DNA from: RGIG4034 sp045576455
Lineage (GTDB): Bacteria > Bacillota > Clostridia > Lachnospirales > Lachnospiraceae
Length of the DNA stretch: 64,000 nucleotides
Reading direction: 5' to 3'
NCBI GenBank assembly: GCA_045576455.1
Contig: JAZNGM010000001.1
Span: 434,001-498,000 of the forward strand
A program made the position numbers and the translations under genes. The notes beneath the pieces are model-generated. The model worked only from the letters and a program-made list of their open reading frames with translations, ran no database searches and was not told the origin of the DNA. This document shows positions 17,366 to 26,030 of the stretch, one piece after another (position 1 is the stretch's first letter; the number at the start of each line of letters is the position of its first letter).

Positions 17366-17977
17366 ATGGCATTTTTCGACATGATTAAAAAACAATTTGC
17401 ATCTCAATTAAAAAAGGAAGCATCAAAAGCGGCAAACAATGTAGCGCAAAATGCATCTCAGGCTGTCGGCAAGGGCAGAAATCATACAGAGAGCTTTTCT
17501 TTTGTTTCTTTACCGACAAGCTTGGCAGAATTAAAGGCATTACCGGAAGCTTCTTTGAATACTGCATTTAAGACAACAGCGCTCTGTATTGCAGTTTTGT
17601 GTAATTTTGAAAAAAATGAAAACAGTACATGGGAGATGCTGGATTATTTAAAAGGACCGGAAATTGTGAATGAAAAAGAAAAGTCATTCATTAAAGACCG
17701 TTTGAGAGGAAAGCAATATAAGACGTTATCCTTTTTTAAAGGGGCAACACCGGATAACGGATATGTACCTACTACACCATATACAATCACAGTGAGTGAA
17801 AATCCATACTCTTTTGATGAAGAGAATTGGGCTACTCTTTATGTGACAAGTGGCGGTGCAGATGCACCAAGACCAATTAAGTTGCGTAGGAAACCTTCTA
17901 CCAATGAATGGTTTATAAATGATATCCAGTGTCTTGCGGACATTAAGATTCCGACGAAGCAGGATGCATGGGCATAG
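17366..17977 (+). CDS. DUF6935-like protein
   Basis: A 203-residue protein with an amphipathic, Ala/Lys/Gln-rich N-terminus (FFDMIKKQFASQLKKEASKA) and then a globular domain containing NTAFKTTALCIAVLCNFE, a central W-E-M-L-D-Y-L-K-G-P, and a C-terminal W-F-I-N-D-I-Q-C-L-A-D-I-K-I-P motif. These resemble DUF6935 proteins, seen by eye only. ATG 17366 is chosen, with AAGGAG 9 bases upstream; the open frame starts at a TTG two codons earlier. It follows the previous gene by 18 bases and is presumably co-transcribed. Its function is unknown. Confidence 0.65.
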   Translation: MAFFDMIKKQFASQLKKEASKAANNVAQNASQAVGKGRNHTESFSFVSLPTSLAELKALPEASLNTAFKTTALCIAVLCNFEKNENSTWEMLDYLKGPEIVNEKEKSFIKDRLRGKQYKTLSFFKGATPDNGYVPTTPYTITVSENPYSFDEENWATLYVTSGGADAPRPIKLRRKPSTNEWFINDIQCLADIKIPTKQDAWA

Positions 17978-18075
17978 AGTGTATTATCAGCAATAGAAGC
18001 TATGCAAACTGATAAATTCTGTTAAAAGGTATAAGATAAATATTAATAATATAAAATTACAAAAAGGGAGATTTT

Positions 18076-20655
18076 ATGAAAAAGCGAATTAGCCGTTTGA
18101 CGAAAGTTATTCTTATGATGGTCTTGGTATTTTCGATGTTAGCTGCTTGTGGTAAGGGTTCTGAAACATTGGATGACCCTGCATCTAATATTGGTGACGG
18201 ATCGGATCAGGGAAGTGAACCGGAATCCGACGGCTTAATGACACTTCCGGTGCCTGTTGCATATATCGATAATCTGGGGCGTATCCATATTACTGAGGAT
18301 GAGAACGTTGAGGGATATATGCTTAAATACGAAGACAATGACGAGATTGTATATGTAGAGGATAATCTGGTAATCATGCCGGGAAGGCAAGTGCGTATTA
18401 AGGCATTCGCATCTGACATGGACGTGCGATTAGAAAGTGATTATTCTGATGTAATTTCTTGCCCGTCGGATTATATTACATTTAGCGCGACAGAGAATAC
18501 ACTGGATACAGCTATAGATAACGGAGATGGCACATATACACTTGAAGTTGTTTCTAACCATGGCAAAAAATATACATTCCTTATAGAAGGAATGATTGAA
18601 AATGTTACAGGTGGATGGGGCACACTTACAGGAAAAGTACGTGTCACAAGCACTACTGCTTTACATGGAGTTTTTGGGTGTAGATTTGAACCCATGGAAG
18701 ACGTTGCTGATATAAATGTCGGTATAGATTTTGGATTTGAACTGGATGGAAATGATTTTGTGCAAAAATATGAAGATGTGGATTGTTGGATGGAGAGCTC
18801 AACACTCATGTGTGGTCAGCAATCGATTGATTACTTTTCAAACTATTTTTCTTTTACGGTTGGGAATGAGGGTGATGTAGCACCTGCTTCCATTGAAGAA
18901 TGGAGACTGTATTTTAACGGTATAGAGAGTGAATTTGAGCGTTGCGAGGCACACCCATACTTCTATGAAGCACTCTTTTTGCCGGGAGCTCCATATGTTG
19001 CATCCGCTGCTGACGCACCGCTCAGATTGTACTTTAACAATGGGGGTGTAATGTGTGAACCGATAGATTATAATGGTGGCTTTTTTGGAACCATGACTGT
19101 GGACAGATTATTGGATGCAAACGGAAATGAAATATCGGATCCTGATAATCATTATATGAGCGAAGGTGATAGAGTAGAGGTTACGTTAGAGGGTAAGCTT
19201 ACAACTACATATTCTTTGTTAAAAGAGCCCTATAACGAAGCGGTAACATCAAATGAAGCTTTTCCTAATTCGTTTGCTAATCTTACAGGGAATATGAATG
19301 TTATTGTGGTTCCTGTTTACTGGTCAGATCAGGCAGACCGGGCAACAGATGCTAATAAGGAAATTTTGTGCCGTGCATTAGGAAATGTGATGGACGAGCA
19401 GGGAAATGTTACTTCTTATTCTACGGATAATCCCCAAGAGCCTTCTCTGAGCGAATATTACAAGACAGCTTCTTACGGAAAACTTACAGTAAATTCATTT
19501 GTGACAGATTGGTATGCTTTTCCGGACAGTTATGAAAATGTTTACGAGAGAACATGGGATGCCATGATGCTGGAAGATCTTCTTATATGGTTAAAGGAAA
19601 CTTATCGTGATATGGATCACTCCATGTTCGACAATGATAAGGATGGTCTTTATGATGAAATCATTTTAATTAATACCGGTGATATGAGTGGATATTCATC
19701 TTATGCACGTGACGGAATGTCCGGTGCATACCGTCAGGCCCTTCAGTATGGTGGTTATGAAACTGCCCCATACGTGGGAATGTTGTCCGGTATGAGAACG
19801 CCTGAAAATCCATATTTGTATACATACATCAATATGGCCTTTGGATTTTTATTTGATAACAACATTATGGGTGATGCAAGCAATATGCGTACCCAGACGC
19901 TGATTCATGAGTTTGGTCATACACTGGGGCTTTATGATTATTACGATAATGGAACCGTCGGTATATCAGCACTTGGCGGATATGATATGCAGGATGCAAG
20001 TGTGGGTGACTGGAATGTTTATTCAAAATACACTGCAGGCTGGATAGAACCTGTTGTAGTGGATGAGGAAAGTTTTGCAGGGCAGGATACAGTGGAGTTT
20101 ACCATTAAGTCCTCTGCACTTAATGGAGATGCACTGCTTATCCCGGCTGCAGGTTATGATTATAACGGCACTCCTTTTGATGAGTATATTATGTTGGATC
20201 TTTTTACACCAGAAGGGCTTCATACCTATGATAGTGCCATCTTTGCTCTGGATAACGCTGTCGGTGTTCGTATATACCATGTGAGTGACCGTTTGGTGTA
20301 TGGCTATTATGATGTTATGTTGAATGAGGCTAAGGAATTTTTAGAATACGGTGCACGTGTCCATAGCAATAACTCTGACAAACTCTGGAGCGATAAATAT
20401 GGTTTCTACCAGATTGAAATCATATCTGCAACCGGAAATAATAAGTTTACGTCTAAAACCAGTACAGACCGTAACTTTATTGCAGAAGACCTTTTTGGTG
20501 CAGGAGATTCCTTCTCGGTGGAAGAATATGACGAATTTTTCTATAATGGCAAGATGGATTGTGGCGTGGATTTTGGATATGAAATTACGGTAAAATCCAT
20601 TACCCAAACAGATGGTGAATATACAGCAACGATAGCCATCAGCCGTAAAAAGTAA
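18076..20655 (+). CDS. M6-type zinc metalloprotease lipoprotein
   Basis: An 859-residue surface lipoprotein. The signal peptide ends at a lipobox LAAC near residue 26, followed by an acidic/Gly/Ser linker. Residues ~50-430 are beta-rich with no recognised domain. The catalytic domain has HEFGHTLGLYD (HExxH at 611-615, third ligand Asp/His side in GLYDYYDN), the immune-inhibitor-A (M6) signature, with the expected G-x-D-M-Q-D and W-x-Y-S-K-Y-T-A-G-W downstream (ALGGYDMQDASVGDW). It would cleave proteins outside the cell. ATG 18076 has GGGAG upstream. It ends with AAAAAGT repeats and a strong terminator. Confidence 0.85.
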   Translation: MKKRISRLTKVILMMVLVFSMLAACGKGSETLDDPASNIGDGSDQGSEPESDGLMTLPVPVAYIDNLGRIHITEDENVEGYMLKYEDNDEIVYVEDNLVIMPGRQVRIKAFASDMDVRLESDYSDVISCPSDYITFSATENTLDTAIDNGDGTYTLEVVSNHGKKYTFLIEGMIENVTGGWGTLTGKVRVTSTTALHGVFGCRFEPMEDVADINVGIDFGFELDGNDFVQKYEDVDCWMESSTLMCGQQSIDYFSNYFSFTVGNEGDVAPASIEEWRLYFNGIESEFERCEAHPYFYEALFLPGAPYVASAADAPLRLYFNNGGVMCEPIDYNGGFFGTMTVDRLLDANGNEISDPDNHYMSEGDRVEVTLEGKLTTTYSLLKEPYNEAVTSNEAFPNSFANLTGNMNVIVVPVYWSDQADRATDANKEILCRALGNVMDEQGNVTSYSTDNPQEPSLSEYYKTASYGKLTVNSFVTDWYAFPDSYENVYERTWDAMMLEDLLIWLKETYRDMDHSMFDNDKDGLYDEIILINTGDMSGYSSYARDGMSGAYRQALQYGGYETAPYVGMLSGMRTPENPYLYTYINMAFGFLFDNNIMGDASNMRTQTLIHEFGHTLGLYDYYDNGTVGISALGGYDMQDASVGDWNVYSKYTAGWIEPVVVDEESFAGQDTVEFTIKSSALNGDALLIPAAGYDYNGTPFDEYIMLDLFTPEGLHTYDSAIFALDNAVGVRIYHVSDRLVYGYYDVMLNEAKEFLEYGARVHSNNSDKLWSDKYGFYQIEIISATGNNKFTSKTSTDRNFIAEDLFGAGDSFSVEEYDEFFYNGKMDCGVDFGYEITVKSITQTDGEYTATIAISRKK

Positions 20656-20675
20656 AAAGTAAAAAATGTGTAGAG

Positions 20676-20715
20676 ACCCATGTGCTTGCCGGGAGGCAGG
20701 TGCATGGGTTTTTTA
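20676..20715 (+). terminator. Terminator after the M6 protease gene
   Basis: ACCCATG and TTGCC pair with GGCAG and CATGGGT around a GGGA loop, followed by TTTTTT. Confidence 0.92.
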
Positions 20716-20740
20716 TGTATTAGTTTCTGCTATATGGCAG

Positions 20741-20768
20741 TTGAAATTTTGCGTTAGTGATGTATAAT
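20741..20768 (+). promoter_or_regulatory. Promoter of the Fic gene, with direct repeats downstream
   Basis: TTGAAA (20741-20746), a 16-bp spacer, then TATAAT (20763-20768). Two adjacent copies of TACGCAAGAT in 12-bp units (20781 and 20793) follow near the predicted transcript start and may be a regulator site. Confidence 0.7.
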
Positions 20769-20829
20769 AGAGTAAGAAAGTACGCAAGATAATACGCAAG
20801 ATGTTGCGAGAAGTTATTGGAGGTATCTT

Positions 20830-21822
20830 ATGGGAGAATATAAACCACCTTTTACAATTACAAATGAGATATTGGCGTATGTATCATCCATCTCAGAGAA
20901 GGTTGGTCGTATTTCAGCTATCAGTAATTTGGAATCGAAACCGCATTTGAGAAGGAATAACAGAATTAAGTCAATTCATTCTTCGTTGAAGATAGAAGCA
21001 AATTCTCTTTCCTTGGGGCAAGTAAGGGATGTAATTAACGGTAAGATGGTGCTTGGTGAGCAAAAGGAAATTCAAGAAGTTAAAAATGCTTATGCTGCTT
21101 ATGAGAGATTTTCCGAAATACAGCCGTTCAGTATAAAAAATTTAAAACTGTTTCATGGTATTATGACAAAATATGTTGTGGAAGAGTCCGGAGATTTCCG
21201 TAGGGGCGAGGAAGGTGTGTTTAATGGAGATGAATGTATTTTTATGGCACCTCCAGCACGGTTTGTGCCACAGTTGATGGATGACCTTTTTACGTGGATG
21301 AAAGAAGAAAAGAATAATGTTCATCCGTTGATTATGAGTAGTGTATTCCATTATGAATTTGTTTTCATTCATCCTTTTGCTGATGGAAACGGCAGAATGG
21401 CTAGATTGTGGCATACAGCAATGCTTGCAAAGTGGAAACCTGTATTTGAATATATTCCTATAGAGAGCCAGATAGAGAAATTTCAAAATGAATACTATGA
21501 GGCGATTGCGCGGTGTCATGTGGATGGAGAATCTACACTTTTCATAGAGTTTATGTTGTCTCAGATTGATAAGGTTTTGGACGATGTTTCTGCGCAGGTT
21601 AGAGAGGATAACGAACAATTATCTGAATACCTCAAGAGACTGCTTGATGTCATGGAATATGATGTTCCTTACACAAGCAATGCACTGATGGAAAAATTAG
21701 GATTGAAATCTAAAGAAGGTTTCCGTAGGAATTATTTGCGCCCAGCAATTGATATGAACCTAATTCGTATGACAATACCAGACAAGCCAAATAGTAGAAA
21801 TCAGCGATATCTTAAAGGATAG
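20830..21822 (+). CDS. Fic-domain protein with C-terminal winged helix
   Basis: A 330-residue Fic/DOC-family enzyme. The catalytic loop HPFADGNGRMAR is at residues 181-192 with all core residues present (H181, D/E, GNGR), so transfer of AMP from ATP to a target hydroxyl is expected. An N-terminal helix contains SSLKIEANS (about 57-65), which matches the class II inhibitory motif (S/T-x3-E-G/N) except for Ala in the last place. The C-terminal ~75 residues form a winged-helix-like domain (ALMEKLGLKSKEGFRRNY). GGAGG precedes ATG 20830. No Phd/antitoxin partner gene is adjacent, which is normal for self-inhibited Fic proteins. It follows a good promoter. Confidence 0.9.
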   Translation: MGEYKPPFTITNEILAYVSSISEKVGRISAISNLESKPHLRRNNRIKSIHSSLKIEANSLSLGQVRDVINGKMVLGEQKEIQEVKNAYAAYERFSEIQPFSIKNLKLFHGIMTKYVVEESGDFRRGEEGVFNGDECIFMAPPARFVPQLMDDLFTWMKEEKNNVHPLIMSSVFHYEFVFIHPFADGNGRMARLWHTAMLAKWKPVFEYIPIESQIEKFQNEYYEAIARCHVDGESTLFIEFMLSQIDKVLDDVSAQVREDNEQLSEYLKRLLDVMEYDVPYTSNALMEKLGLKSKEGFRRNYLRPAIDMNLIRMTIPDKPNSRNQRYLKG

Positions 21823-21841
21823 TGAAAATATTACTGCCATT

Positions 21842-22304
21842 GTGGAGGAAGAAGAGATATATCATTTGAATGCTTATCAGTATATTTCGGCGGAGCGCAT
21901 CGTTTATGGCAAAGAAAAAATGGATTTGGACTTTGTGAGAGAACCACTAAAAGATGAGCGAAGGAAGAATAGGGCAGTAAATCCTGTACATGCATTAGGA
22001 ACCTCGGACTCTAAGTTAATAGCAATGTCAAACAAAAGGATTATTCACGATTGTAATTTATCATTTACTTATTTGTCGCATGAAATAAGAAAAAATTCCA
22101 CTTATGTGTAGGGAAGCGGTTCCTAGAATGTGGGAAAAGGGGTGGCAAGATAAGTTGAGAAACAAAGAAATTATTTTGCCACAGATAATGAGAATTCATC
22201 GAGAAGAGAAAGAAAAATCAGGTTTGACGATTAAAGAAATAAAGAGAGGATGCCGTCTGATGTCAAATTATGCAGAGAAGTATTGGAGAATGCATATTAG
22301 TTAA
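21842..22304 (+). pseudogene. Unrecognised small reading frames, possibly gene debris
   Basis: Two short overlapping frames fill the gap after the Fic gene: 21842-22111 (89 codons, GTG start, no proper ribosome site of its own) and 22104-22304 (66 codons, very basic, with RGCRLMSNYAEKYW near the end). They overlap by 8 bases in different frames and match no family I know. Poor starts and the frame change suggest remnants of a longer gene, but genuine small proteins cannot be excluded. Confidence 0.3.
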
Positions 22305-22325
22305 GACAATATTGGAGGATACAAG

Positions 22326-23165
22326 ATGACAGAATTTGGAATGCCAACGTTAATTGAAAATAAAACACTTGAGGAAAATATTGCTCTATGTAAGGAATTA
22401 GGATTATCCTTTATAGAGTTGAATATGAATTTTCCGGAGTATCAAATAGATAAGCTCGAGGATACGGAATGGTTTTGTGAAAAGGCAGATGAAGCCGGAA
22501 TTTATTACACGATTCATTTGGACGAAAATTTAAATATTGCAGATTTTAATCCATTAGTTAGAGAGGCCTATTTGGAAACTGTGAGGCGGACGATAGAGGT
22601 GGCAAAGCGGTTTGTAGAGCTTAAGAACAAGTATGGTAACATAGATCAACCGGTAACAATAAATATGCATATGCATCATGGAATCTACATTACTTTGCCG
22701 GACAAGAAGGTGCAAATGTATGAAAGAGATTTTGCAACATACATAGCAGCATTTCAAAAATTTATAAAGTCCTGCGAAGAGTGGATAGGTGATTCTGATA
22801 TTAGAATTGCAATTGAGAATACAGATGGATTTCGGGACTATGAAAAAAGAGCGATAGAGCACATGCTTGGAAGTGATTGTTTTGTATTGACTTGGGATAT
22901 CGGACACTCAAAAGCAACGAAAGAAACCGATGTGCCTTTTATGCTTTTGCATAAGGACAAACTGAAACATTTTCATATTCATGATGGGAAAGAAAATCCA
23001 CCAAAGAACCATTTGGCTTTAGGAGATGGAGAGATTGATTTGATAGAACGATTAGGTTTAGCAAAAAAGATTAATGCGAGATGCGTTTTGGAAACAAAAA
23101 CGATTAAAGCGTTAAAAGAATCAATGGTGTGGATATCGGAAAATGATTACGGTAAGCATATTTAA
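22326..23165 (+). CDS. Sugar phosphate isomerase/epimerase-like TIM-barrel protein
   Basis: A 279-residue protein of the xylose-isomerase-like (AP endonuclease 2) TIM-barrel superfamily. The expected metal ligands are visible on successive strands: Glu in IAIENTDG, Asp and His in TWDIGHS, His in HFHIHDG and Glu in CVLETKT. Such enzymes isomerise or epimerise sugars or inositols in the cytosol, but the substrate cannot be inferred. GGAGG precedes ATG 22326. The next gene (alpha/beta hydrolase) follows closely, so both could act on one compound. The DNA is noticeably more AT-rich than the flanking housekeeping genes. Confidence 0.85.
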   Translation: MTEFGMPTLIENKTLEENIALCKELGLSFIELNMNFPEYQIDKLEDTEWFCEKADEAGIYYTIHLDENLNIADFNPLVREAYLETVRRTIEVAKRFVELKNKYGNIDQPVTINMHMHHGIYITLPDKKVQMYERDFATYIAAFQKFIKSCEEWIGDSDIRIAIENTDGFRDYEKRAIEHMLGSDCFVLTWDIGHSKATKETDVPFMLLHKDKLKHFHIHDGKENPPKNHLALGDGEIDLIERLGLAKKINARCVLETKTIKALKESMVWISENDYGKHI

Positions 23166-23208
23166 GAGAAGTGATATTATATGTTTGGAGTTGGAAAGGG
23201 GCTTATAT

Positions 23209-24123
23209 ATGGCAGATTTAAGAACCGACATTGCAAAAACAATTGGTATTACAGTGCCACACGAAATATCAAATGTTGAGTACAAAATATTAGAATCTGT
23301 AAAAGAAGATGGTTATACAAGACAACTAATAGAATACGATTCTTGTGGAGATAAAGTTAGTGCATACTTATTATTGCCAGATGTGCTTGAACATAATCCG
23401 GCAATACTGATTAACCATCAGCATAACAGAGAGCATCACTTGGGAAAAAGTGAAGTTTGTGGTTTGGCTGGAAATCCTCTGCAGGCATTCGGTCCTGCTT
23501 TGGTAAAAAAAGGATTTGTAGTCTTGGCACCAGATTCGATATGTTTCGAACAGAGGCATAAAGATCCTACGGTAGAAGGTTTTGATTTCTGGCAGCATTT
23601 TGATGAGATGTGCTATCGCATAATAACGGGCGATTACTTGATGAAAAAGGTTTTATGTGATGCTATGAATGGAATAACATTGCTGTCAAATATAGATTGT
23701 GTTGATAAAAATAGAATTGGCACACTAGGCCATTCCTATGGTGGTAATACAGTTTTATTTCTATCGGCATTAGATGAACGAATTGCATTTAGTTGTGCTA
23801 GTGGAAGTGCTTGTACCTACAAAAATCGTATGGAGAACAATGTTGGGATTGAAATGGCAAGCGTTATTCCTAATTTTCATGGCAAGTTTGATATAGATGA
23901 TTTGGTGGCATGTATTGCACCAAGAAGATTACTTATCGTTTCTGCTGAAGAAGATAAATATTCAAAAGATGCACCATACATCGTAGAAAAGAGCAAGAAG
24001 GTATATATGGACTTTAATGCTGTGGGGAACTTGAACCATAGCAGATATACGGGTGGACATGCAATGACGCTGGAACGATACGAGTGTATCGTGGAATGGC
24101 TAGTTGCAAGAGTAAACGACTAA
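23209..24123 (+). CDS. Alpha/beta hydrolase (dienelactone hydrolase/acetyl-esterase type)
   Basis: A 304-residue cytosolic hydrolase. The nucleophile elbow is GHSYGG, the acid is probably in SAEEDKYS and the catalytic His lies in YTGGHAMT, all in the expected order. A long segment before the elbow (RHKDPTVEGFDFWQHFDEMC) resembles the abhydrolase_7/acetyl xylan esterase-like group, so ester cleavage is likely with an unknown substrate. ATG 23209 is preferred because GGAAAGGGG lies just upstream; the frame is open from ATG 23143, which overlaps the preceding isomerase gene. Likely co-transcribed with it. Confidence 0.82.
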   Translation: MADLRTDIAKTIGITVPHEISNVEYKILESVKEDGYTRQLIEYDSCGDKVSAYLLLPDVLEHNPAILINHQHNREHHLGKSEVCGLAGNPLQAFGPALVKKGFVVLAPDSICFEQRHKDPTVEGFDFWQHFDEMCYRIITGDYLMKKVLCDAMNGITLLSNIDCVDKNRIGTLGHSYGGNTVLFLSALDERIAFSCASGSACTYKNRMENNVGIEMASVIPNFHGKFDIDDLVACIAPRRLLIVSAEEDKYSKDAPYIVEKSKKVYMDFNAVGNLNHSRYTGGHAMTLERYECIVEWLVARVND

Positions 24124-24190
24124 ATCTGTATAACAGGGGACGAGAATGTAGGATGAATTTTTGGTTGAGTAGAGAGGGGAAGAAGACAGG

Positions 24191-24721
24191 ATGAGAACAC
24201 CGATATTACATACAGAACGTCTTGATTTAAGACCTTTTACAGCTGAAGATGCTCAAGATGTATTTGAATGCTGGGAGAGTGACCCGGATGTGGCAAAATA
24301 TATGTTTTGGTGTAGCCATAATGATATTGAGAAAACAAAAAACTGGGTAAGAAAAGAGCAAGATAAAATTGATGACCCGAAGTGGTATCGTTTTGCATTT
24401 GTTCTTAGAGAAAGTGGTGCGTTGATTGGAACCGGACTAATCTATTTTGAAGAAGAAGTGGATTGTTGGGAAATCGCATATAACCTAGGAAAAGCATATT
24501 GGGGAAAAGGCTATGTTACAGAGGCTATGAGAGAAATAATTGCTTTTGCACATGGCGAGCTTGAAATAAACGAAATAGTAGGACGATATGCAAAAGAGAA
24601 TCCTAGTTCTGGAAACGTATTAAAGAAATTGGGATTTCAGTATGAGAAGGATATTCCATATGAATGCAATAGAGGAAGTGTCCTTAGAGAAGGAATTCAA
24701 TGCAGATTGTATTTGGACTGA
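24191..24721 (+). CDS. GNAT acetyltransferase (RimJ/RimL type)
   Basis: A 176-residue GNAT-fold acetyltransferase starting TERLDLRPFTAEDAQDVFECW, the classic RimJ/RimL-like opening. The acetyl-CoA binding motif A is in LGKAYWGKGYVTEAM and the later NPSSGNVLKKLGF motif is also present. It would acetylate an amino group of a protein N-terminus, antibiotic or small molecule; the target is not evident. GGGGAAG precedes ATG 24191. It is followed 97 bases later by the EEP-family gene in the same direction. Confidence 0.85.
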   Translation: MRTPILHTERLDLRPFTAEDAQDVFECWESDPDVAKYMFWCSHNDIEKTKNWVRKEQDKIDDPKWYRFAFVLRESGALIGTGLIYFEEEVDCWEIAYNLGKAYWGKGYVTEAMREIIAFAHGELEINEIVGRYAKENPSSGNVLKKLGFQYEKDIPYECNRGSVLREGIQCRLYLD

Positions 24722-24817
24722 TAAAAATATGGGAGGTTGCATTTCGAGCCGAGATGAAGTGAGTGAAATATACAGTAAATCGGATAATAGAATGAACAGA
24801 GTGTGTGGGGTAGTATA

Positions 24818-25612
24818 ATGGAACGGAAATGTCATGCGAAAATAGCGACATATAACATTTGGAATAATGAGGAACAAGATAAGAGAGAAAAGCATATCTT
24901 GCGAGAACTACATATGGCAGAAGCTGATATAGTAGGGTTACAAGAAGTGACAGATGATTTTTATGAGAATGTATTAGCTAAGGATGAGATATATCCGTAT
25001 AGTTGTTTTTATGCATATGCGGAAGAGAATGAAGGATTAGCAATTCTTAGCAAATTTCCGTTATGTGAAGAATATTTTATGAATAAAAATGAAGAAGACG
25101 CTTATAGTAATGCGCTAAATGTAGTAATGAGCATAAATGGCATAAGAATATCGATAACGAATGTACATTTACCATGGGATTCGGTAAAAAAACAAGAAGA
25201 ACAAATTGTTGCAATAGATAGATTTATTCATGCTCAGCAGAATGTAGATTTTTATGTTTTGTTAGGAGACTTTAATGGGAATATGAATTCAAGCGTGAAC
25301 CGTTATTTGCTAGGAGACCAAACTATTAATGGCTATGAGTCTAATTTATACTGGAATGATTTACAAAGTGGTTATTGTGTAAGAAAGGGAACTTCATTGA
25401 CACCAACGCTTGATTTTATTAATAATCCTCGTTGGGCTGGAAAGGAAACGATTACAGTTCCTATGGTTACAGATCGTATTTATGTCATGGAAAGTTGGGA
25501 TGATATAGATATGAATGGGTTGGTTGTTTTTGGGACAGAGGTGTATCCAGATATAGAAATGACTGCGAGTGATCACTATGGAATTGTTGCTGAGTTAGAA
25601 TTCGGTAAGTGA
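24818..25612 (+). CDS. Endonuclease/exonuclease/phosphatase family protein
   Basis: A 264-residue EEP-fold hydrolase without signal peptide. Motifs in order: ATYNIWN (metal-site Asn), ADIVGLQEVTDDF (catalytic Glu), TNVHLPW (His), LLGDFNGNMNS (Asp/Asn pair), and ASDHYGIVAELE (catalytic Asp-His). These cover the whole active site, so it should be a functional phosphodiesterase or phosphatase on a nucleic acid, inositol phosphate or sphingomyelin-like substrate. ATG 24818 is preferred over GTG 24803 because GGGG lies 7 bases upstream. A terminator follows at 25669. Confidence 0.82.
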   Translation: MERKCHAKIATYNIWNNEEQDKREKHILRELHMAEADIVGLQEVTDDFYENVLAKDEIYPYSCFYAYAEENEGLAILSKFPLCEEYFMNKNEEDAYSNALNVVMSINGIRISITNVHLPWDSVKKQEEQIVAIDRFIHAQQNVDFYVLLGDFNGNMNSSVNRYLLGDQTINGYESNLYWNDLQSGYCVRKGTSLTPTLDFINNPRWAGKETITVPMVTDRIYVMESWDDIDMNGLVVFGTEVYPDIEMTASDHYGIVAELEFGK

Positions 25613-25668
25613 TTCTAAATAGAAATATGTGTTATAAAGAAAAACTTGGAGATATGGTTTTGTTCAAG

Positions 25669-25708
25669 AGTCATTAGCAGAAATGCTGATGACTTTTTAA
25701 TTTTTTTT
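25669..25708 (+). terminator. Terminator closing the accessory block
   Basis: AGTCATTAGCA pairs with TGCTGATGACT around GAAA, followed by TTTTTAATTTTTTTT. Confidence 0.92.
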
Positions 25709-26030
25709 GTCAAATTTTGTGGGTAAAAAATGGAGAGCAGTTTAGTCACGCCATTCACAAGAGCGCCTCTACGAGGCTATCCGCTGCTATGTAGCTATTT
25801 TGCCATGACTTGGCACTCAGTCCATGGCTGAACTGTTACAGATATATACCAAACGACACGCTGAAATGGTTGAAAAATTCAAGGTTTTATGGTAGTATAG
25901 ATGAAATGTTTGATGATTCCTTTTCTGTGCTACAACCTAAAAAGGAGACACAAATTCAAAAGAAAAGTATAAAGGCAAGGAAATCAAAGATTCCTTTTGA
26001 AGCCTTTGAAAATAGGAGGTTTAAACAACA
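25709..26030 (+). other. Gap before pyrE: possible element fragment, then pyrE promoter and leader
   Basis: No real gene is supported. The first part (25740-25830) has an unusual GC-rich passage with GCCTC-TAC-GAGGC and GCTA-type hairpins that looks like a remnant of a repeat or insertion element. An 86-codon frame at 25810 spans the promoter and runs into pyrE, so it is rejected as a gene. The leader after 25905 contains an AAGGAA...TTCCTT inverted repeat near 25978-25998. Confidence 0.4.
25870..25898 (+). promoter_or_regulatory. Candidate promoter of pyrE
   Basis: TTGAAA (25870-25875), a 17-bp spacer, and TAGTAT (25893-25898). This gives a leader of roughly 125 bases before the pyrE ATG. 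Confidence 0.55.
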
